This document shows, piece after piece, positions 1 to 8,720 of a stretch of 64,000 nucleotides of DNA. A program made the translations under genes and the position numbers. Numbering within the stretch: the first letter of the stretch is position 1; each line of letters starts with the position of its first letter. The DNA comes from CAYNHF01 sp964397045 (GTDB taxonomy: Bacteria > Actinomycetota > Acidimicrobiia > Spongiisociales > UBA5794), in contig CAYNHF010000016.1 of assembly GCA_964397045.1 (NCBI GenBank), positions 1 through 64,000 on the forward strand. The letters are read 5' to 3'. Under the pieces are notes generated by a model, which made no database searches, was not told where the DNA came from, and was given only the letters and a program-made list of their open reading frames with translations.

Positions 1-930
1 GACGTCCCCCAGCCCGGTCCCCACGAGGTTTCGATCGACATTGGTACATGCGCGGTTTGCCGGACCGACCTTCAGCTCGCCGAAGGTGACCTCGCGGCCC
101 GGACCCTCCCCATCGTGCCGGGACACCAGGTCATCGGGAGGGTTCGTTCGGTAGGGGAAGCAGTGGATCGATGGAAGCCGGGTGATCGAGTAGGAGCCGC
201 CTGGCTGGCAGGCGCATGCGGCACGTGCCGTTGGTGTAGCGCGGGAAACGAGAATCTCTGTGACACGGCCGAATTCAACGGATGGGACCGCGACGGCGGA
301 TATGCAGACGTGATGGTGGCCGGGGCGGACTTCGTCTTCTCGGTGCCCAGGTCTTTCACAGACGAGCAGGCCGCTCCCCTGCTCTGTGGCGGTGTCATCG
401 GGTACCGGGCGCTGCGGATCGCCGGGATCGAACCCGGCGACCGGGTCGGCCTCTATGGTTTCGGCGCGTCGGCATCACTTGCGATTCAGGTCGCGATCCA
501 CTGGGGGTGTGAGGTCTTCGTCGCGACACGGTCTCGTGCCGAGCAGGCGCGTTCGCTCGAGATGGGAGCCGTCTGGGCAGGGTCCTATCATGATCAGCCA
601 CCGCTTGTGCTCGACGCTGCGATCACCTTCGCCCCTGCCGGTTACGTCGTGGTGGAAGCGCTCAAGGCAGTAGGCCCGGGCGGCACCGTGGCGATCAACG
701 CCATCCACCTCGACTCCATCCCGGAATTCCCGTACGGCCTGTTGTGGATGGAGCGAGGCATCCGCAGTGTGGCCAACTTCACCCGTCGCGACGCAGAGGA
801 GTTCCTGGGGCTTGCAGCCGAGATTCCGATCGAGGTCACGGTCGAGACCTATCCCCTCGCAGACGCCGACATCGCCCTCAACCGCCTCAAACGCGGCGAG
901 GTGACAGGCACCGCAGTCCTGACGACATAG
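1..930 (+). CDS. Zinc-dependent alcohol dehydrogenase, 5'-truncated by window edge
   Basis: Medium-chain (GroES-like plus Rossmann) dehydrogenase that should oxidise an alcohol with NAD(P). The frame is open from base 1, so about 10-20 N-terminal residues are missing and 309 remain. Visible: the catalytic-zinc cysteine in CAVCRTDLQ (about residue 20 of the visible part), PGHQ where most relatives have PGHE, the four structural-zinc cysteines in GACGTCRWC...ENLC, and a dinucleotide-binding GFGASA. The pattern fits the AdhA-like zinc ADH subfamily, about 325 residues long. Substrate cannot be inferred. No partner gene lies downstream; the next 430 bases hold no convincing gene. Confidence 0.9.
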   Translation, partial: DVPQPGPHEVSIDIGTCAVCRTDLQLAEGDLAARTLPIVPGHQVIGRVRSVGEAVDRWKPGDRVGAAWLAGACGTCRWCSAGNENLCDTAEFNGWDRDGGYADVMVAGADFVFSVPRSFTDEQAAPLLCGGVIGYRALRIAGIEPGDRVGLYGFGASASLAIQVAIHWGCEVFVATRSRAEQARSLEMGAVWAGSYHDQPPLVLDAAITFAPAGYVVVEALKAVGPGGTVAINAIHLDSIPEFPYGLLWMERGIRSVANFTRRDAEEFLGLAAEIPIEVTVETYPLADADIALNRLKRGEVTGTAVLTT

Positions 931-1362
931 TCATTGCTCCGCCGAGAAGGGATTTCCCGCCGCGATGAACGTCACAGAACGTGTGATCTGCGCCTCTACC
1001 CAGTGACAAGTCGATTGGCGACAGTGGTGCCCCGCAGATGGGCAACAACTCAGACAGACGGAAGTGGGCCATCATGTGGCGACTGCTTACCCCCCTGCGG
1101 AGAAGCCTGGCGAACCGGCCGGCACCTGCTGAGAGAGCCGAGGTCGCGCTGCGTCGTTGTGAGCAGCTCGAACTCTCTCACGAGACCCGGAAGCTCCACG
1201 TGACGGAAGCCAACGAGGTCCCGATGGGCCTACGGCCTATAGGCCGCCCGCCGTCGCGTCGACCCGGTGAGCATTCTCGGCGCCAGCCTCAAGCGTCGCT
1301 GACGAGGGCTGAGCACCGCCTGCTTCCTCCGTTGCCACAGGCTCACCCGACGTCGGGCAAGG
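931..1362. other. Intergenic stretch with no recognisable gene
   Basis: No reading frame here resembles a known protein or has a good ribosome binding site. A perfect 14-base palindrome, CGGCCTATAGGCCG, lies at 1233-1246, but it sits in GC-rich sequence and has no clear promoter next to it. The open frames on both strands look like chance GC-rich frames. The stretch could be decayed coding DNA, in keeping with the broken genes that follow. Confidence 0.5.
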
Positions 1363-1725
1363 CTAGACCCACGTCCATGCGTACCAGATGATCAGGCCGT
1401 TGAACACAAACCCGACCACGATCAGGAAGTTGTCGAAGGCGGAGTCGTAGGGCAAGCCAAAGAGATTGAAGACAACAAAGAAGATGGCCGCAACGACGCT
1501 CAGCCATCGGATGGCCGGATACGGCAACGTCAGAGACATCACAACCATGGCGATCGGAATCAGCATGAGCACTGCGATTCCCAACCACATCCACCGGCTT
1601 GCAGGCTTGCCGGCAATCTCGCCCGGCACCATGTCGCCGGCAAATATCCGCAATACGTCTCCCAGCAAGTAGGTCAGCATGAGCGCCACCCACAGCCCCG
1701 ACAGGATGATCCTCACTTCCTCCAC
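1363..1725 (-). CDS. Small four-helix membrane protein
   Basis: 120-residue hydrophobic protein with about four predicted transmembrane segments (roughly residues 5-25, 45-65, 72-90 and 98-118) and short charged loops, resembling the small DoxX-like or DUF-type inner-membrane proteins common in actinobacteria. The start is GTG at 1725. The ribosome binding site is weak (GAGG about 10 bases upstream). No enzymatic residues are evident and no function is assigned. It lies alone, downstream of a frameshifted oxidoreductase gene on the same strand. Confidence 0.6.
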   Translation of the reverse strand: MEEVRIILSGLWVALMLTYLLGDVLRIFAGDMVPGEIAGKPASRWMWLGIAVLMLIPIAMVVMSLTLPYPAIRWLSVVAAIFFVVFNLFGLPYDSAFDNFLIVVGFVFNGLIIWYAWTWV

Positions 1726-1847
1726 GGTTCAGTCGCCTCGTTCCTGAATGGCCGGTGCCGGTCTACATCCCATCCTGGTCGCGTCTGGAGCGCACAGCCC
1801 TGTGACCTCTGCTCTGTCGAAGCAGCCAGACGTGCCGAGCGAGACGG

Positions 1848-2836
1848 TCACGATTCCTGTCGCGCCACAGTGATGACAACCTTTCCCCTGGTGTGTCCCG
1901 CTCCGTAATGGCGGAGGGCAGCAGCCGTCTCGCTCAGCGGAAAGGTCTTGTCGATCACCGGAGTCACATGGCCCGATTCGATCATTTCTGCGAGCACCAC
2001 CAGGTCGTCGCGGCTTCCGGTCGCCGGGAAAGGACGGAGCCTCTGGGACACGAACGGAGAGACCACCAACGCCTGGAGGGCGCGGGCCAGGTAGTCCCCG
2101 ATCCATCGACCACCCGTGTTGCTGTTGGGAATCAGCATCCCCGCGGGAACGAGCGCCCGCCTGAGGTCCGACAAGGACCGATTCCCTACATTGTCGAGAA
2201 TCAGGTCGTAGCGGGCTCCGCCGGCCGTGAAGTCTTCCCGGGTGTAGTCGACCCCGTGGTCGGCTCCGATCGAATGAACCAGCCCACGTTGGCCGTACTG
2301 CACACCCCGGTCACCTCGGCTCCGAACACCTTCGCGATCTGGACCGCAAACGAGCCCACTCCTCCGGAGGCTCCAGTGATCAGAGTTCTCTGGCCCGACT
2401 GAACCTGCCCGATATCACGAAGGGCCTGCAGCGCGGTGACGCCCACCACTGGGACCGCGGCCGCTTGCTCGAAGCTCAAACCGGCCGGCTTTGGGGCCAG
2501 CGCGTCTTGTGACACACAGACGCGCTGGGCAAACCCTCCCCTGTTGACCTCGGCGTACACCTCATCACCGGGCTGGAACTCCGACACCTTGGCGCCGACG
2601 GTTGCGACCCGACCGGCCACAGCCAACCCGAGGACCTCGTGCCTGGGTCGCCGGAGCCCGCTCGAGAACCGGAGGATGTACGGCGTGCCGCCCAGCAGGA
2701 ACCAGTCGCCAGGGTTCACGGCCGCCCCGAGAACCTGCACCACTGCCTCCTTTTCGCCGGCGACCGGATCATCGACGTCCGCGAACTCGAGAACTCCATC
2801 CGGCGGGCCGTACTGGTGGTAGACGATTGCCTTCAT
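1848..2836 (-). pseudogene. NAD(P)H:quinone oxidoreductase-like zinc-free alcohol dehydrogenase, frameshifted
   Basis: A medium-chain dehydrogenase of the quinone-oxidoreductase type. It begins MKAIVYHQYG with AGGAGAG just upstream (ATG at 2836), continues through the cofactor motif GASGGVGSFAVQIAK, and then loses frame near base 2284. The C-terminal third (HSIGADHGVDYTREDF through VVITVARQES) continues in the next frame to a stop at 1848. One missing base would restore a normal protein of about 330 residues: a codon such as GAC is expected where only GG is present. It is either a real single-base deletion or a sequence error; all conserved parts are otherwise present. Confidence 0.8.
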
Positions 2837-3037
2837 CGCATCTCTCCTGAGCGTCGTTGCCAGCGGGTCGAGCAACGTGCATCCTCACCCACCGGGATGG
2901 CTGCAGCTAGGGGCTGATGGCTCTGAGGAAATGGAATCTCGGCCTCAGGCCACGACCGGCCTCGACCTACGACCCGGCATCGGCAGATCGCGTCTCGCTA
3001 GGTTCGGGGAAGGCATCGCGGTGACCGAGGCAAGAAG

Positions 3038-3725
3038 ATGGCTGGTCCGATGCAGATGTATCTCTCCGTACACGATGCGATCTTGCGCGAGGTTGCCGAG
3101 CTCGAAGCGAGCGCGCGCGAGTTGGACCGGAACGATCCAGACGAGATATCGACACTGGCCGAGCGGATGGCTTGGTTCCACAGGATGGCCAGAGCGCACG
3201 AGCAAGCAGAAGAGGATGTCCTCTTTCGGCCATGAACGAGCGATTCCGTTTCGTGGCAGAGTCCTATGCGTTCGACCACGACGACCACGAGAGGCACGAC
3301 TTCTAGGACGTCACAGCTGGGTTCGCGGACCTGCTTGGCGAATCCGGCGAAGCCAAAGACACGCGCAAGGCAGCGGCATTGAGGCTCTACCGGCAGAACG
3401 TCGCTCTCCACGAGCACATGCGACTCCACATTCACAAAGAGAACGATCTGCTTCCTCCCAAGTGGAACAAGGATTCGGCCTCCCGGAGCAGGCTGTGATC
3501 TCCGGCGGCGTGGCTGGTCTGTTCGACCCGAAGTCTGATGGGCGAGAGCGTCGCCTGGGTGTGCCGGGGTCAGACTCCCCGGACCGCGAGGGCATCGTCC
3601 GTTCCCTGATGGCCATCCTGCCCGGTGAGGCATTCGCGGGCATCACGGGCATGCTCGCGGCCACGGACTCGCAGGCCTGGGAACAGACCGCAGCTCGGAT
3701 GCCGGAATTAGACAGCCCAATCTGA
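3038..3725 (+). pseudogene. Hemerythrin-like (HHE) di-iron protein, multiply disrupted
   Basis: The three frames together spell one hemerythrin-domain protein. The first 65 residues (MAGPMQMYLSVHDAILRE... EEDVLFRP) lie in frame 2. The next block (RFRFVAESYAFDHDDHERH...) is in frame 1 and contains an in-frame TAG at 3304-3306 before continuing through LHEHMRLHIHKEND. The tail (GFGLPEQAVISGGVAGLFDP...) lies in frame 3 and ends at 3725. The iron-ligand histidine pattern of hemerythrins (VHD, FHRMARAHE, FDHDDHE, LHEHMRLHIHKEND) is retained. Two frame changes (near 3230 and 3470) plus a stop make this a likely pseudogene, unless the sequence here is poor. Hemerythrins bind oxygen or nitric oxide. 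Confidence 0.75.
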
Positions 3726-3779
3726 CGGTGTTCGGGAAGCTCGGTCTCGACCGATTCGACTCGGCGGTCCGAGGCGTGG

Positions 3780-4763
3780 TCAGGCCGTGCGGCGATGGTC
3801 GGCTAGGACGATGTCGACAACATTGCGGGGACTGACCCGCCATCCGAACTGCGCCGCGAGTGCGCTGGGTGCGACGCCCGCACGCTGCTCCTCCACCATC
3901 GTGATCAGCGCTTTCCACAGCGCCCATCCCCGACCCCGCGCCCAGGTGGCTTCATCCAGAGGCAAGGCGCCTCGAAACACTTCGCGGCTCGCGTCGGTGA
4001 AGAACGTCCACGTCACAACCAGGTCGCAGGCAGGGTCGCCGACCGCGGCGCAACCGAAATCGATGACCGCCTGCAGTTCCCGATCTTCAACCAGCAGGTT
4101 TGAGCCGGTGACGTCTCCGTGCACCCACAGCGGCTTTCGATCCCAGGTGCTGGAGGTGGCGGCTTCCCACACGGACGTCGCCGCGCCGACGTCGATCTCG
4201 TCCGCCAACAGCTGGATCGATTGGCGCGTCTGCTCGTCGTAGACCCCGATCTCGCCTCCGCGAAAGAAGTTGTGCACGCCCGGCGGCGGCCCACTGCTTG
4301 CGTCGATCGAGTAGAGCGCATCGAGAAACCCGGCAAGCCTGGCTGCGAACGTGGTCAGGCTCGCGACACGGTCTACCGTCGCCGTCCGCCCCTCGATCCA
4401 TCGATAGACCGACCACTTCCTCGAGAACCCCTCGCCGGGTTCTCCCAGAGCCACCGGCTCAGGTATGCGGAGCGGAAGACCACCCCTGAGCCGTGGCAAC
4501 CACTCGTGTTCCTTGTCGACCTGAGCTGCGTAGGCGTCTGCGCTGGGCAGGCGGATCGACAGCTCATCGCCCAACCGGAAGGTCGTGTTGTCCCAGCCAT
4601 CCAGAGCTACCGGTACAACCTGAAGGTCCGCCCATTGCGGGAACTGTGCTGCCACGAGACGCTCAGCAAGATCGGCGGTGATGTTGGTCTTCTTCACGGC
4701 GGTGATTCTCGCCGATCCCGATGCCGGTTCGCACGATGTCTGGTTGACTACTTCATTCTCCAT
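3780..4763 (-). CDS. Aminoglycoside phosphotransferase (APH) family kinase
   Basis: 327-residue small-molecule kinase with the protein-kinase-like APH fold. The catalytic loop WVHGDVTGSNLLV (about residues 214-226) carries the HGD and Asn; VIDFGCAAVGDPACDL is the metal-binding DFG-equivalent. FPQWADLQV near the N-terminus is typical of the actinobacterial subfamily usually annotated as aminoglycoside phosphotransferase. The real substrate is unknown and resistance should not be assumed. ATG 4763 was chosen because GGAGAGAG precedes it; a longer open frame to 5144 lacks homology-like sequence. A GTG about 23 codons in is an alternative start. Confidence 0.85.
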   Translation of the reverse strand: MENEVVNQTSCEPASGSARITAVKKTNITADLAERLVAAQFPQWADLQVVPVALDGWDNTTFRLGDELSIRLPSADAYAAQVDKEHEWLPRLRGGLPLRIPEPVALGEPGEGFSRKWSVYRWIEGRTATVDRVASLTTFAARLAGFLDALYSIDASSGPPPGVHNFFRGGEIGVYDEQTRQSIQLLADEIDVGAATSVWEAATSSTWDRKPLWVHGDVTGSNLLVEDRELQAVIDFGCAAVGDPACDLVVTWTFFTDASREVFRGALPLDEATWARGRGWALWKALITMVEEQRAGVAPSALAAQFGWRVSPRNVVDIVLADHRRTA

Positions 4764-4901
4764 GCGCTCTCTCCGGTCGCGGTCGTCAGGCGCCGTAGGT
4801 GCATCGACAGGTGCCGAGGCCGACGGCGATCGCGTCGGAGCGTCTTGCGTAGGCTCACCCCAAATCCGGCCTAAGCCATTGGAGGAGCCACGTTCTACAG
4901 A

Positions 4902-5177
4902 ATGACTCGGATCCACTTCGAGGAACCCGGGTTCGCAGACCTGACGGCATGGGCCGAGACGGTGCGACCTCGAATCGAGGCAATCAACGGATTCCTGTTC
5001 GCCGACCTCGTGCGTACGGGCCCCGGCGAAGGAAAGGTGGTCGCCGCATACGGCAATGAGCGCGATCACGAGACAGCAGCGGACACCGTTGCCGAGGTGC
5101 TCGGCGAGATGGCAGAGATGCTGACCGGGCACCCCCACACCCACGCCGGAACCGTCGCGGCCTCACTCGGGAGATAG
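4902..5177 (+). CDS. Small ABM-like (dimeric alpha/beta barrel) protein
   Basis: 91 residues, divergent from the APH-family kinase gene with 138 bases between them. The pattern GFLFADLVRT... KVVAAYGNERDHETAADTVAEVLGEMAEML resembles antibiotic-biosynthesis-monooxygenase-like small barrels (strand, helix, strand, helix), many of which have unknown substrates. ATG at 4902 has no strong ribosome binding site. No catalytic residue can be named. It could also be a stand-alone hypothetical protein. Confidence 0.55.
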   Translation: MTRIHFEEPGFADLTAWAETVRPRIEAINGFLFADLVRTGPGEGKVVAAYGNERDHETAADTVAEVLGEMAEMLTGHPHTHAGTVAASLGR

Positions 5178-5213
5178 CACCGATCCCCCGATCTGGCAGG
5201 GGAAGCGCCCTGT

Positions 5214-5615
5214 TCAGCTGGTTGCTTCGTCGCGAGCCGGGATCGGGTACAGCTTCCATCTGCCGTACGCAACGAAAGCGAGCAGCGCTCCGATGATGAC
5301 GTTCTGTGCGATGGAGGCTCCTTCGCCGCGTGTGGCATGCCAAACGAGGGCCCCCACCATCACGAGCACGAGTCCGACGGCTGCGTAGACCGTCAGTTCC
5401 GGCCGGATCCGGGTCACACTCGGCAGAATGAGGCCCAGTCCACCGAGTACTTCGGCGATGCCGACCACGATGTGGGTGGTATCGCTGAGTTCGTACATCC
5501 ACTCCATTGCCGATGGAAGACCATCGGGAACGACGAAGTGCATGACGCCGACGAGGACGAAGTAGATCCCGAAGGCCCATTGCAGAACCCACAGAACAGT
5601 GTTCTTCCATCCCAC
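5214..5615 (-). CDS. DoxX-family membrane protein
   Basis: 133 residues with four predicted transmembrane helices (about residues 5-25, 48-67, 75-95 and 102-120) and the DoxX-type pattern of a short N-terminal helix followed by IAEVLGGLGLILP. The GTG start at 5615 is supported by AGAGGTG seven bases upstream; a longer open frame extends to 5969 but its N-terminal part is low quality. DoxX-like proteins are found in redox and thiol-stress contexts, but no partner is visible here. Confidence 0.8.
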   Translation of the reverse strand: MGWKNTVLWVLQWAFGIYFVLVGVMHFVVPDGLPSAMEWMYELSDTTHIVVGIAEVLGGLGLILPSVTRIRPELTVYAAVGLVLVMVGALVWHATRGEGASIAQNVIIGALLAFVAYGRWKLYPIPARDEATS

Positions 5616-5812
5616 GGCGTCACCTCTTGATCTCTCGCGCTGGCGTCTCCTCTCACCGTAGCCGTCTGGACATGCACAAGTCCTGGCTTGTGCTTGCTGC
5701 AGTCTCTGCAGCACCTCGAACTGGCTCCGGCAGTCGGCGTGGGAGCAATCAGCGCTGCCAGGACACGGAGCCGTGCCGCCGGTAGGCGGGGTTCGCCGGT
5801 AGGTGGGATCGT

Positions 5813-6208
5813 TCAGTGGTGATGTTCGTCGGCGTCTGCCTCGGCCTTGGTTCGATGCACCGTGCCATCGGGGTGTTCCGGCGGCGAGTAGATCGAGTAG
5901 AGCTTGACATCCTTCTCTCCGATATTGACGACGTTGTGCCACACCCCTGCCGGAACGATGAGCGCCCAATCGTCCTCGATCTCGTGGCTCTCATCCACTG
6001 CGTCGCTCGACTCGCCGAAATCGAGCCGCGCCTTGCCTTGCTCCAGTCGGAGGAACTGATCCAGTTGCGAATGGGCTTCCCAGCCCACTTCCCCACCCGG
6101 AGGAACCGACATGACGGTGAGCTGGCTGTGTGCTCCGGTGTAGACGACCGTCCGAAAGTTGGTGTTGTCTACGGTGAGTTCTTCGATGTCGTCGACCCAT
6201 CCCAGCAT
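5813..6208 (-). CDS. Cupin-domain protein
   Basis: 131-residue single cupin (double-stranded beta-helix) protein. Motif 1 is around PPGGEVGWEAHSQLDQFLRL, giving a histidine and glutamines that could bind metal; motif 2 is VPAGVWHNVVNIG. The C-terminus is polar and ends in three histidines. ATG 6208 follows AAGGAAG at close spacing. Relatives are small soluble proteins of unknown substrate, sometimes grouped with mannose-6-phosphate isomerase-like cupins. It overlaps nothing but sits just downstream of a broken DUF664 gene on the same strand; a frameshift lets an artificial fusion of the two be read. Confidence 0.85.
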   Translation of the reverse strand: MLGWVDDIEELTVDNTNFRTVVYTGAHSQLTVMSVPPGGEVGWEAHSQLDQFLRLEQGKARLDFGESSDAVDESHEIEDDWALIVPAGVWHNVVNIGEKDVKLYSIYSPPEHPDGTVHRTKAEADADEHHH

Positions 6209-6315
6209 GCTCTTCCTTTCGTCTGTTCCCGACCCTACCAAGCTGATATCAGAGTGCCAGCCCGGATGCCTCTCCCGCATGAGCGCCGATACGCGCAGGT
6301 CAGAATCGCGCGCCG

Positions 6316-6751
6316 CTACTCGCCGGTGAGCCCGTCCACCGACTCCCGGAAGAGGTCGGCGTGGCCGTTGTGTCTGGCGTATTCCTCGATGATGTGAAGC
6401 AGAATCCTTCGCAGGCTTGGCGCCCGACCATCTGGCCACGCAGGCCGCGCCGGCGTGTCCAATCCACCGTTGGCCAACGTCGCTGCGATCAGCCGTGCGG
6501 GATCGAGTCACGGCGTTCTGCAACCGCTCGTAGAGTTCTTCTGGCGAGTCGTTTGCAACCGAGTGTGACTCCCAGTCGCGGTCGGCCTTCCAGTCCACGG
6601 TGTCCCAGGGGCGTGCCTTGTCATGGCCGTAGAGCCACTGGGAGAACCACGAGTCCCCCACGTACGCCATGTCCTTGAGCAGTCCGCCCAAGGTCATCGA
6701 GGAGGCCGCAACCGTCGCCGTGAGACCGTCTTCGTCCAGTCCTGCGACCCT
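6316..6751 (-). pseudogene. DUF664 / DinB-like (DinB_2) protein, truncated and frameshifted
   Basis: Recognisable as a DUF664 member of the DinB/YfiT four-helix superfamily. From 6751 down, the frame reads RVAGLDEDGL...MTLGGLLKDMAYVGDSWF and NDSPEELYERLQNAVTRS. Frame is then lost near 6505, and the next frame carries the rest (LIAATLANGGLDTPARP, IIEEYARHNGHADL, stop at 6316). The usual first 30 or so residues are missing: an in-frame stop lies upstream of the conserved AGLDEDG block. Two separate lesions support a decaying gene. The family binds metal through three histidines in intact members. Confidence 0.7.
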
Positions 6752-7189
6752 GGACGGAGTGCAGTGGGATCCCGGTCAGATGCATCCCGAAGATGTCACC
6801 GACGACACGCCTTAAGGCCCGGGCTGGCACCGGTTCGATCGTTACGCATTCCTGCCCAGGCGTCGCGAGTGGAGTCCCAATTTGGCTTGGGCATTGCTGG
6901 GCGAAGCCATCACGACAGCCCAGCCCCCCAGCGATGCGGCACTCCTTGACGTACCCCTTCGAACCGCACAAGCACCCATCTATCCGATCGCCGAGCCAGG
7001 AGCGGAACCACGACCAAGACGGCCCCGGAAGCGGGCGGCGCAGTGCACTCTTTGCGCTTCGTGTTCGCGCTTCGTTCGCCACAGCGCCTCGTATCCGGGT
7101 TCGGAATCACCTATATCCCCGAAAAAGATTGACCACACTGCGTAGCGGTGCGAAACTCAGCGTATAACCGCACATGCGGTGTGCAGCTA
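6752..7189. other. Intergenic stretch, no convincing gene
   Basis: About 440 bases without a supported gene. Several GC-type open frames exist on both strands but none shows a recognisable motif or ribosome binding site. The AT-richer tail (ATTGACC near 7127, GTATAAC near 7162) probably carries the promoter of the recombinase-like gene at 7190, although the spacing of these elements is not canonical. Confidence 0.45.
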
Positions 7190-7768
7190 ATGGGGGATGC
7201 CAACGTGCGCGTCGTGGGCTACATCCGGGAAACGCCGGATCCAAACGAAGGTGAGCCCGCGTTCGCCCAAGGCGAGCGAATTCGGCGCTGGATCGCCGAC
7301 GGGGGCCACCAACTCGTGGCGGTCTGCCAGGACACCCGGATTCCCGGCCATGCTCTCGGCCGCGAGGGCTTCAAGGCGCTGATCGGCATCGTCGAGCGGG
7401 GCGAAGCGAACGCAGTGGTCGTCGCCGAACTGGAGATCCTCTCTCCGGACAAGATCTCCCAAGAGATCGCCATATACGAGATCCGGCGCCGCGGCGGCCG
7501 GGTTATCAGCACCGTCGACGACGAGCTCGACCTGCTCAATCCGATGCCACAGGACCGCATTCGCACCATCGTGCGTGACGTGCTCGAAAAGGCGGCACGT
7601 TTCCAGGATGTGATCGACCCCGGGGGCGAACCGGAGCACGAAGAAGTAGAGCGGGAACTGATACCAGCCGGCGATGAGGGTCCTGCCGCTGAGCCGGGAG
7701 TCGTCATCGAGCTGATCCCGCCAGACCGTCCGGTTGAAGACCCGCCTACTGCTATTCGGGGACGTTGA
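7190..7768 (+). CDS. Degenerate serine-recombinase-like (resolvase N-terminal fold) protein
   Basis: 192 residues. The first 130 follow the resolvase catalytic fold: VVGYIRETPDPNE, then a helix, then GREGFKALIGIVERGEANAVVV, then ISTVDDELDLL. The nucleophilic serine normally in YxRVS is replaced (YIRET), and the arginines of the usual DRLxRS loop are absent (ELEILSPDK), so strand exchange is unlikely. The C-terminal 60 residues are acidic and proline-rich and show no helix-turn-helix DNA-binding domain. ATG 7190 lies in a GGGG context; a GTG at 7205 is possible. It converges with, and overlaps by 17 bases, the hypothetical gene at 7752. A regulatory or structural role is inference only. Confidence 0.65.
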   Translation: MGDANVRVVGYIRETPDPNEGEPAFAQGERIRRWIADGGHQLVAVCQDTRIPGHALGREGFKALIGIVERGEANAVVVAELEILSPDKISQEIAIYEIRRRGGRVISTVDDELDLLNPMPQDRIRTIVRDVLEKAARFQDVIDPGGEPEHEEVERELIPAGDEGPAAEPGVVIELIPPDRPVEDPPTAIRGR

Positions 7769-8708
7769 GCGCAGCGCGCGTTGCCCGAGCCAACGCCCAC
7801 GGCCGGTTCGCGGCCTGAATCGCAGATCCCACGGCATGCTCGCCCGCCTCGAGTTCGAGCACTACGGTGAGGATCAGCTCCCCGTCGCGATCGGCATCCA
7901 TGATCTCCACCAGCAGCGGCGGGTCCTGTTCGGGCACGAGAAGTCGGGAAACCGCAGACACAATCGCCCGGTCCACTCCCGTCGGACTCACTGGAGCGGT
8001 GCGGCTCTTCGTCTTGCCCAATCGGGTCGACGCCGTCACCGTCACCCCGCTCGCACCCTCGATGACCGCTACGTTGCCCAGCGCGGGCAGCCCGGAAACG
8101 GCAGCTGCCACAACCTGATCCTCGAGCTCCGCTTCGTCAGGCGGTTCTGCTACTGCTTCGGGCTCGGATGCATCATCCACGGCGGGTTCGACGGCGAGCT
8201 CTTCCGTCGCGACCGCCTCAGGTGTGACAGCCTCCGTCGTTGCAGCTTCCGGTTCGGCAGTTGCTTCCGCCGGATGGATGTCGTGGGGGTGAGGGGGCGC
8301 TCCCGCCGACTCAGCCGCCTCTGGAACTGCAGCGTCACCCTCCGGCTCCTCACTCGACTCTGCAGCCTCGGGTGCGGGCTCGGTAACAACCCCCACCTCG
8401 GGTTCATCCGGCTCTGCCTCCATCTGCGTTGGCCCACCGTTTTCGTAGTCACTGAGGTTGACGACCGTTCCGGCCGGTGGCGGCGGTGGCGGCGGTTCGG
8501 CTGGTGCGACCTGGTCGGGAACCTCGGTCAACTGCGATCGCATGCCATGCAGAGCGAGGATCCGCCGTACCTCGCGGCCGACTCGCTGCGGGTCGGCCCC
8601 ATAAGACAGCCGAACTCGCACTCCATCGGGAGATGCCGGTTCGCCCTCTAGATGGGCGTCATCAATCCCGGGAATGGCGAGAATATCATCGCGCAACGTT
8701 CCTGGCAC
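7752..8708 (-). CDS. Conserved hypothetical protein with long acidic Ala/Pro/Glu linker
   Basis: 318 residues in three parts. An N-terminal module (about 1-65) with an IPGIDDAHL...VRRILALHG pattern is followed by a low-complexity linker (about 70-195) made mostly of Ala, Pro, Glu, with PPPPPPP and many EA/EP repeats. A C-terminal globular module (about 200-318) reads VVAAAVSGLPALGNVAV... ANRPWALARATRAALN. No transmembrane segment or enzyme motif is visible. Two small folded ends joined by a disordered linker suggest a scaffold or tether, which is inference. The gene at 8721 lies 12 bases upstream on the same strand, so the two probably form an operon. Confidence 0.75.
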   Translation of the reverse strand: MPGTLRDDILAIPGIDDAHLEGEPASPDGVRVRLSYGADPQRVGREVRRILALHGMRSQLTEVPDQVAPAEPPPPPPPAGTVVNLSDYENGGPTQMEAEPDEPEVGVVTEPAPEAAESSEEPEGDAAVPEAAESAGAPPHPHDIHPAEATAEPEAATTEAVTPEAVATEELAVEPAVDDASEPEAVAEPPDEAELEDQVVAAAVSGLPALGNVAVIEGASGVTVTASTRLGKTKSRTAPVSPTGVDRAIVSAVSRLLVPEQDPPLLVEIMDADRDGELILTVVLELEAGEHAVGSAIQAANRPWALARATRAALNVPE

Positions 8709-8720
8709 CAGATCTCCCCT

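Noticed and set aside
1233..1246. 14-base palindrome as an operator or att site
   Set aside because: Built of GC-rich words, no promoter or integrase next to it, no second copy noticed.
934..1391. Overlapping plus-strand frames of 89 and 117 residues
   Set aside because: No motif, no ribosome binding site, arginine-rich composition typical of chance frames in GC-rich DNA.
3304..3306. In-frame TAG in the hemerythrin-like gene as recoded pyrrolysine
   Set aside because: The same gene also has two frame changes, so decay or sequence error is simpler.
5813..6697. 294-residue fusion of a DUF664 protein with a cupin
   Set aside because: The middle part is out of frame for DUF664, and the cupin has its own start with ribosome binding site at 6208. 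The fusion is an artefact of a frameshift in the upstream gene.
6621..7082. 153-residue minus-strand frame
   Set aside because: Out of frame with the DUF664 remnant it overlaps and without similarity to any protein I recognise.
7734..8651. 305-residue plus-strand frame
   Set aside because: Mirror frame of the low-complexity hypothetical gene on the minus strand; composition is not protein-like.
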